DNA of 20,713 nt from Mnemiopsis leidyi (Eukaryota; Ctenophora; Tentaculata; Lobata; Bolinopsidae): contig JH155322.1 of assembly GCA_000226015.1 (NCBI GenBank), forward strand, positions 186,985 to 207,697. Direction: 5' to 3'. The notes under the pieces are model-generated. The model had not been told where the DNA came from. It did no database searches and was given only the letters and a program-made list of their open reading frames with translations. The translations under genes and the position numbers were made by a program. Of this stretch, positions 1 to 8,900 are shown piece by piece; position 1 is the first letter of the stretch; every line of letters starts with the position of its first letter.

Positions 1-365
1 AACATTTTGTGTCATTTTAGACTTTTATAGTGTGCTCCTTTTTGTGATAGACATGATTATGTTTTCAGTGTGACCATGAACACAGTGTATGTTCGAAAGC
101 TTACAAATAGTCACTGAAACATGAGCTTTTCTTTTGGTACAATACTTCGATTCATATTAATATTTCTACAATAATTTAGCTCGTTTCATTGCCTCTGCGA
201 CAACACAGATGAAAGACAAATTGAAAATTGGATTTTTTTGTAACAGCGAGTGAAACGAGCAATTAACAACGTTTGTACTGAAAGAGAATGTAAAAACAAG
301 TTAATTCAACAAACTATGAACAATAAATTATGTAAACAAATTAAAAATTATCTAACTTTAAAACA
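1..365. other. 3' flank of REV3L, no gene seen
   Basis: AT-rich sequence downstream of the REV3L stop codon on the minus strand. It should contain the REV3L 3' UTR. I looked for AATAAA on the minus strand and found no exact copy, so the polyadenylation site is not placed. No conserved coding segment was seen on either strand. Confidence 0.5.
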
Positions 366-3300
366 TTACCAATTATACAATTTAAAAACTTCGTCCCTTA
401 TTGCCTGTCTTTCAGAAATTCGGTTCTGGATGCTGATCCTTTTAAACAAAACAGGACAAACAAAACTCACGCAGTTTCTAATATTTGAAGTTTCTGGATT
501 CGCCACAATGGATGGTACATTAGAACAATCTGAACAAATTGCAAAGACAGACTGTTCTTGTGATTTTAACAACGCTAGTTGGGATTGAGAGAGAACCCCC
601 ACTTTCTGTCTATCTAGATAACAGGAACAGAGACTATCAGACACTTTATCACAGAAAGGGCAATGTTTGGTGTGATAGTAGTGGGATATTGTGTGTTTGC
701 TGCGGGATGTACTGACGGAGAGGTGAGTGCGGAGATCGCGCGGCAGCTCGTTATACCACTCCATCACATTAACCCCCATCAGACCGAACACCCGCTGCAA
801 GGGTGGAACTATCGCCTTAGTGATGTAGTATATCGTGTTTATCTGAAGATTATTCGAGAAGAGAATCTCAGCAGGTTCATGAACAAGCTGGATCAGAGGG
901 AGTCCCGGTGTTCCGTAACAGATCACATATTGCACACGCTCCCCAACAAGGGGCTCGTTCCTTGAGTCCGTCTTGATCCGGCGCTTTGCTATCTCCAGAG
1001 CAGGAACACACGCTCCTGGTCGGTAGGAGTCCCTTCCTCGATACTCCTTAGCAAATATGTAGTCTTGTATCGAGATCTTACTTTTAATTATCTTGAGAAA
1101 CTGGTTCTGCACGAAGTTCTTGACAGTGCTGATGTCACGTGACTTGAACAAGATGTGGAGGGCTTGTTTTAGTGTTTTGACTGAGGCTGGACATCCGTCT
1201 CGCCTCACTGTTTCGATACCTTTAGCTTCATATTCTCCAGGGTCGTCAAGTGTTTCATATTTCATGCCCACGTATCTTTTCTTGGTTTGCAAAACACAAG
1301 GTTGGTAAACTTTCTCAAACTTTAACTTGACTGGTTTTGGGTTCATCCCTGTTACAACATCTGCTATTTCTTGACCCCTGGCAAATGCTTCAGCTCGAGA
1401 GCATCCTTTGAAGAGGATAAAAAGACTGTCAGTATCGCCATACACAACCCTGCCTCCCCATTTTGGGGTAGAGTTAACTAAATCTATAGCTGTTTCCAAT
1501 GTTTCTCTACCTTTAGCAACAATAGAGTCCCCTATATCAATGCAAGGCATTCTACCCGAGAAGTTAGCTGAAGTGTAGCCGTATGTCACATTTGCAATAA
1601 GTTTTAAAGCCATCTGTCGTGCATCAAGCATCTTGTACAGAGCTTTGTCGTCCTTGTGCTGTTTCATCATCTGTTTCACCATAATCCTGGTTTCCAGAAT
1701 TTCGTTCAGCATCATGGGTAACACCCCTCTCCTCACAGACTCCTCTACAAAAGCCACTCCATTAGGGGAGACGAAAATGTGCTCCTGATACCTCGTCAAC
1801 ACATTGGGTGGTACGGTTAAGTTTGTTGCTCCGAATGGGAAACTCCCATAAGTTCCCAGGTAGTTGACCCTGCCTAGACAAGTACTAAAACACATGTTGT
1901 ATGCTATAATCATGGTGGGGTATAAAGATTGGAAGTCCAGCACCACTACAGGATCCCCATAAAACTTAGACTCCGGCTCCATAACCAGCGGTATGAGCTC
2001 GGGGGCAGCCATCATGGCGCGCTGCTCCGGACTTGGACTGACACTGATGAACTTGAGAGGTTTAGCGAGACGTGACATCATGGACTCCACTCTGTACTGA
2101 GAACCACGAGATAGGACGTTGAAAAACTCAATTCCAAACAACCTTCCCATTTCAGAAGTCCTGACTATGATATTCAGATCGAGTAACAGTCTCAAATTAC
2201 CTCTTGTTCGTATTATAAAGTAATCCGCAAAGTTTAAGAACAATTTCGGGTCTAGGTAAAGAGAGTGCAAGGTCGCTGATGGAATTTTAGGCATTCGTTC
2301 ATGGAGAACATGATAAGCAATACTCTCAAAAGAGTAGTTCGTCAAGTTGACTTCTGTTCTCATGAGACGCCAGAGATTTAAGATTACCCTCCCCGCCATC
2401 TGAACCTCGTTTGTCACTGTCACCCACCAGTTAGAAGGCCCATCTTCCGACTGATCCTCCACATTCTTTGTTTCCTCTGGGAACCGAGAAATGTTAGCTT
2501 GAAAATTCAATCCAATGGCATTGGCTCTCTCAATCAGATAGCCAAGGGAAGCAGTTTTAATTTCATATCCAACAAGAATATCAGGATCATTTTCATGAAT
2601 GATTTTAAATATTTCCTCGAAAAGGTCTGATTCTGCATCAACGAATTTAGTGAAAGGTGGAATACACTTTGGTTTATTTGGAGGGGTAATTGATATAGAA
2701 CCCTCTGTTATACCATCTTTGCTATCATTGTAAAAAGCGTAGAAAACCGAAACAACCGGATCATACCGCGGATCAGGCTTCTTGTCGCCCACAGAGCTGG
2801 CGAATGATTCAATACTCATCACCGTCAAATGTTGCACGACATGAGAACGAGTGCTATCCCCCATTGGAACGGTCATTGCAAACTTGAATGTGTCGTTGTT
2901 GGACAGATGAGAGATTTGAGAGTTCATGTACAATGTTGGACTTATCGGAGTTTTGAAAGATTTGTTGCCAGGGGAAAATTTCACTTTCTTCTTGAACCGA
3001 GAGACGGGATTTTTAGGAGCAATAGGTGTAATGAACTTATCTGGTAGGCTGCAGAATTTCACCTTTGAGCTGATTGGAGTGGAGCAGGCCTCTGCAGGCA
3101 AAGATTCAACTTCGTCCTTGCTTTTTAGACTCTCGGGAGATATGAGAGACTCTGACTCACCAGATTGAGTCCTAGTTTTGTTTTGTTCGGGAAAACTGGG
3201 TACAGGGGTCTGTGATTTATAATCCTTTTTGGATAGCTTCTTTTTTGATAACCACATTAAAGAGTTTGACAATTTAGGAGGTCTTAAACTGTATTTCACA

Positions 3301-5919
3301 GATACAGAAGATGTATCTGACCTGCTGTATTTGTCAGTGATTATTTCCTCCCAACTCTCTAGTCCTAAAATTCCAAGATCGTTTTCACATTCAGGGTAAA
3401 ATAATTGATCTGGCAAGGAGTCCATGTGTTTGAGATTAATGTGTTTTGCTCCGATTTTCATAGCTTCAGGCACGTCTTTCAAGGAGCTGTAGTGTGGCTG
3501 AATCGAGGTGATATTGGGATCATGGTGGGGCTTCTGAATGTAATTCTGACATTCTAAAAATGATGGTGGCCTGGTTTTGTAGACGAGATTTTGTAGCTCA
3601 ACCTGTCGAACTAATCCTGAACTTTCATCAACTTGATATTGACTGAAGAACATGGATGTGTCAAAATCAATGTTTTTAGGAGTCGAGAACAGTGAGTTAC
3701 TCCCAACATCAGACCCTGACAAAACTATGGGACTTGTGACAGATATTTTTGAGTCCTCAGGAGATTGAGCAGGTAAACTCGATTCAGAGGGTTGTTTCAC
3801 TTCAGGTGAACTTGACAGAATAACTGGACTGGTTACCGATACTTTAGAGTTGCCGGGAGAATTTCTTTGTTCAGTGGAACCGGATGAGTGTGTGCCCTGT
3901 TGTAAGTCTGATTTAGGGGTCTTGTCAGAGTAGGGGTCAAGCAATGCAGCCTTTTCGTGGGTACTATTTGACATTTTATCAACTTCTAATTCTGGCCCAA
4001 ACAAGGAAGTTGAGGATTTGTTAGATGCACTGCTCACATTCTTTTTTCTGGAAATGGACGGCGATCTAGGACTGTAGGTAAAGCTATCTTTTGAAAAGTC
4101 AAAAGAAATGCTCGCTTTGGTATTGGTAGTTGTACTAGAACTAGGGTGACAAGAACTAGGGTGACTAGAACGAGGGTGAGAAGGAAGCTGTTTCAAAGAC
4201 GATTCATCAACTTTACCTGGTGAAAGGTTTTCTAACACGCCTGGGACCAAACCTGCTGTTTCTTGGTCTTCAAACTCATCCTGAGAGCATTCACTTTCAC
4301 TCAGCCACATCAAGACTTTGTTGTCAACATTTTGCTGCTCAAATTCTATTCTTTTCATTTCTTGGCTTAGTGAGAGTTCCTGTGTGTTATCAAGATCTTC
4401 GTTCCTTTCATCAGGTTTACTAGATCTTGAAGATCGTGAAGCATCGTCCTCTGAAGCAGAAGTAAAACTATTAATTGAAAGTTTTTCATTATCTAGTGTT
4501 TCCAGCTCCATCTTTTCAAGTGCTTTCAAGATTTTTGTTTTTGGTGATTCAGGTGGAGGTGAAAACAGCTTTTTAGGAATTGCGATATCCTCTGTTTTTC
4601 CATCATGTTTACAAGAGTTATGGGGCTCTTTGGTTGGAGTTTTGAAGGACTCTCTTTTATCTTTCGATCGAAGAATGTCTCTTTTTCTTTTACTCTTCCT
4701 CCTTGATAGAGATAGCCGGCTATCGGATGAACCTTTTGAAGATTGTGATACAATTTTTAGTCTTCTGTACTTTTTTTCTTGTGTTGTTTTAGGAGAATTT
4801 TTCAAATCATCGAAGTGTGACAAACTAAAATCTATCTCAGGAGAATTTTGAGAGATATCTAATTTTTTCAATAGTCTGGGGGAGCCTCCATGGGAACCAT
4901 CATTGCGCCTAAAAGTCGGCGATTTTTGAGTAAGACTGATAAAATCAGATATTCTATTACTTTTAGGAGGCAAAGTTTGCTTCTGAGGAGAGACTGAAGG
5001 ACCAGGTTCAGCCCTATGAACGTTTTTTCGGGAGGATTCCGTCATGAACGAACTTGCTTCTTTTTTAGTTGGCTGAAAACGCACTATAGCATCTGCAGGC
5101 ATAGTTTTCTTTTTGATACTTAGACTAAGTTTACTTGAGTTGGTCTTACCGGGTGTTCGTGGAGGTTCTAAACCTCGAGTACAAATCACTTTCGGTCGCT
5201 CTTTAGCAGAAATTTTTTCTGCCGTAGGAGCGCTTCTCAACACTCTACTGAATGATCCAGAACAGGAATGAGTACTGTAAGAGGGTCTCGCTCCTAGCCT
5301 CTTACGTTTTCGAGTAGTAACCTTGCTTGGTTCTGCTTCATTGTTGCCATCAAGTTGTTGGAGTTGACTGGCCGATATATCGTCAAAATCCTCATCATCA
5401 GACTCTAAAAAGGGTTTCAACAGGGGTGTTTGTTCAGGCTTAGAATTATCTGCTGCAGTGTCGAACAGGGGTGTTTGTTCAGGTTTAGAATTATCTGCTG
5501 CAGTGTCGTAAAACACTCTTTGGGACATCATGATGGATATTTCGTTTTCGTCCTCACTTGAGCCACTCTTTTCATCCTCATCTCTACAGCATAAACTGAG
5601 GTTACCTTGACTCAGAGGGTTTGATTTTTGAGAAGACGGGTTACTAGGTATAGATTCAACACGTTGAGACATACCAAAATCTATCTGTGAACCTGACTGA
5701 GTAGCATTCAGGTCCAGCAGAAAGTCAACAACTTCAGAGTCAAACTTCTGAGAAGAAGAAGAAAGACAAGACGTGTTCTGGATGATATGACCAAGTTTAT
5801 CTTCCCATCTCTTGGTCTGAGGCAAGCTGGCTCGTCTTCTTGGAGGTGTAGCTGTTTTGTTGGAGGGGGTGAAGTTCCCTGCTTGGTGTCTCCGTTGTCT
5901 CTCTTCTTCGCAGATAGCT
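366..5919 (-). CDS. REV3L: REV3L exon 7: disordered middle, polymerase domain and Cys clusters in one 5.55-kb exon
   Basis: The exon encodes residues 288-2138. Residues about 320-1270 are Ser/Pro/Lys-rich and look disordered, with two sets of in-frame minisatellite repeats. A possible REV7-binding motif lies at 1065-1074. The exonuclease-like domain follows: at the Exo I position the sequence is MSIES (1322-1326) in place of the catalytic D-I-E, and the Exo II block reads DPDILVGYEI, so proofreading should be inactive, as is known for the family. The polymerase A motif begins at D1616 (DFQSLYP, codons near 1937) and the C motif YGDTDS is at 1781-1786 (bases 1425-1442), with catalytic Asp 1616, 1783 and 1785. 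Cysteine cluster A is C2041/2044/2052/2054 and cluster B, the Fe-S site in this family, is C2083/2086/2104/2109. The acceptor is CTCGTTCTCAG. Confidence 0.95.
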
Positions 5920-8900
5920 CTGAGAACGAGTTTATGGGTTGTGTTTGTATACCATAAGTCAACGAAAATGCGTGATCTTTATTGTGTACACCTCTCAGAT
6001 AAATATAATGATGGAATTATATGGCTTTTCATTCTAAACAACATCAATTAATATAAACAGTCGTTTAAAAATCGAATTTACTGAGATAAAGACCGACACA
6101 CATTTGCGATCTTTTAAAGTACTTAAACACTTACTTAAGCCCTGGATTACAATTGACATCAATAAAGTTAACATTGAGAATGTTATCAGCTGTCGTGTCC
6201 AGTTCGAGACTACTTGAGCACTTCTTTGTGGCGAATTCAGGGTTAACCATGTGTTTTTGTGGTATTTTCTTCACGTCAATGTCCTGAAAATGTGAGCGTT
6301 AAGTTAGGCACAGTATGAAAACTAAACATTGGAATCATTGAAGCCTAGTAGATGGGGGATTATCAAGCTTCGAAAGCGGTAGGTTAGTCCGCCAACTTTT
6401 AATCTGAACTAAAAGATGAAGAAATTTAGGAATTTTTGCCAGCTTTCTCTTGCTTAGAGCCTGCTTTTATATTTTTAAAAGAATGTCTTTTTTAGATGCA
6501 TGACCAAACCTTAAATATGGAGTGCAGAGTGAAGTAAGAAGGGAAATGACATAGGATGACGTATCGTTTATTGCAGTACATTTTTCCGAAATTCCGTAAA
6601 ACTCGAAATATGACTCTGATAACAACAGAGGTAAGATAAAATTGTGACTTCAGTAGAATAAAGCACGTGATGCAGCGCCTTGATACATTTAACCGGTTAG
6701 AGGTGGCTACTGTTCATCTTGCTTTATGCCCGTTTTTGTTTGTTCGCAAGAATTCCATTTATGTAAAACTGTGTGTAAATAATAAAGTCTTACAGCTAAA
6801 GACACAAAGTAAATACTCTGTCGATCAATTGTTTAAAACTGTATGTTTTAGCCGTTTCATGATAATTCACATACGTACAGTTATTGCTTTTGGGAAATTC
6901 AATTTATTGATTTTCAAATAATCTAGTTTTCCTTAGCTGTGGAATACCTCACTATGGAGAACATTCCCAAAGTTGTGGTCCCAATGGATTTTGGGATAGA
7001 ATATCTCGGTTCCTCTTCACATGGAAATCTGAGATTTCTTCTCGATCGAGAAGAACTTACAGCCAATTCAGTCATCATGTCCTTTAACAGTCCTATTATC
7101 AAGAAAATGACTATTGATGAGGGACAAAAAACAATAGATGTTGAAGAATTTTGTAAAGATGCTGTCCAATGCTTTCTTGAGGCATCATATTCTGGCAACC
7201 TTGAAAAGATTTCCAAGTCTAACTTTCGGCAGGTAAATAAGTTAGCGCACAAGTTTGAGGTAGATTGGCTAATTGACAGATGCTTTAAATATTTTCAATC
7301 TCTAACAGATACAACAGAGGAAGACAATTTTGATGATCAATTGTACGTTTTTGAAGAAGCCATGTACGTTTTGGAAAAGCTAAAGAAACGAGATTTTGTA
7401 GCTGATGTGATCAGAATGTTTACATCGAAGAAAGGCTGCACACAACATTTTTTAAATATCTACCTTGAAGATCTGGGATCATGTCTTTTTGAGAATTTAG
7501 ATGTTATCCTCGAAATGATGTCAGATGAAGAACATGTTTTGGCAGAAATCGTCGTCAAAGACTTGGAAAACAACAAATCCTCTCTCAATCAAAATAGCAG
7601 GAGAATTTTGGAGAAGATAAACTTTTCTGCCTGTCCACCAGATCATTTACCCGTGTATGAGAAACTTCTGGAAAAACTTGAGAACATGGAAAATCCTTCC
7701 CCAGATGACTACCGACTGATATTCAAGATTTTAAAACAGTTAAACCAAGCTCTTCACATTTCAAAACAAGCCATGTCATTTGTGGAATTGCCAAACTTAT
7801 TCCATAAATTTGATCATTTAAAGAAGTTAGCGGACTTGGATGGGCTGCTAACTTTCTTGACAGAATCTCCGATAGTAAGCAACAGCTACATTTTCTATGA
7901 TGCCGTGTACAGCTGGCTGGTCGAAAAGCAGAAGTCCGAAGGAGCTCCGTTTGTTGCCATACCAGAAACATTCATGCAGAAGTTTGCTGACCTCATGTCA
8001 GAAAGAAAATGGAAACCTCTAGCCACGGAGTACGTAAAACACAATCTATTCAGGAACCTTGGCGGATTTACAGAAAAAATACTAAAAAACCCCAAGTTGA
8101 ATACCCAAAACTACAGCCGCATTCCAGCAACTTCAGAGTACATTGCCGCGGAGTTGTTTGCAAGGAATCACGACATCAAGTTCAGGTTTAAAGCTCCGGG
8201 ATCGGTACAGAATTGTAGCAGTGACGGTCATTGCGGCTTCATTCTACGCGTGACAACTTCTGCAAATGCAGGCACTTCAACATTCAACATACAGCTGATA
8301 ACGGACCCTAGTCTGTATCCAGAAGACATACACTTCCACACCGAATCTCTATTAACCAACAAAAACATTCATCTTGTAATAGACATAACGACTTCCGAAA
8401 ATTTGAAGAAATATGCCCGACCAATTACGTGGTATGATAAACCATGGAGAGGTACGTCAAGGTTGTGGCGGTGGGGCGCTCATTATTTCCTTTCCAAAAA
8501 CCATTTTTCTGAAGTGACTTCACCTGCCTCAAGCTCAAGTGTGGCTCCGCCAAAGCTGGCACATGCAGTTATTGGACGACATGGCTCCCATGCTAAGATA
8601 AGGCCTGTCATTTTCTATTTCGGAGATAGATAAATAAGCTTGGGAATTATATGTAAAAAGTTGAATTGATTATTAGAGGACTTCGATAACATATGTCAAA
8701 TGCATGGAAGACGAAAGTATAAATCATTGCATTTTTTGAACTTTATATCAATACTGCAAAATATGATTGATTGTAGATCAACTTAGACTTCAAACATACC
8801 CGTGCCGTGCCATTATTTACAAATACTGTCACCATAATACTATAATACTATAATACAGAATACTACTATAATACATCATGTGTAAATTTAGGGGGAGGGG

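Noticed and set aside
250-1308. Plus-strand frames at 250-588, 663-965 and 1093-1308
   Set aside because: They lie antisense to the REV3L polymerase domain, show no family features and are shadows of it.
4318-4851. 177-codon plus-strand frame
   Set aside because: Ser/Leu-rich antisense shadow of the Ser-rich middle of REV3L.
366-5825. REV3L as a stand-alone reading frame starting at 5825
   Set aside because: The codon at 5823-5825 is TTG, not ATG, and conserved REV3L sequence (AICEEERQRRH) continues upstream to a splice acceptor before 5919.
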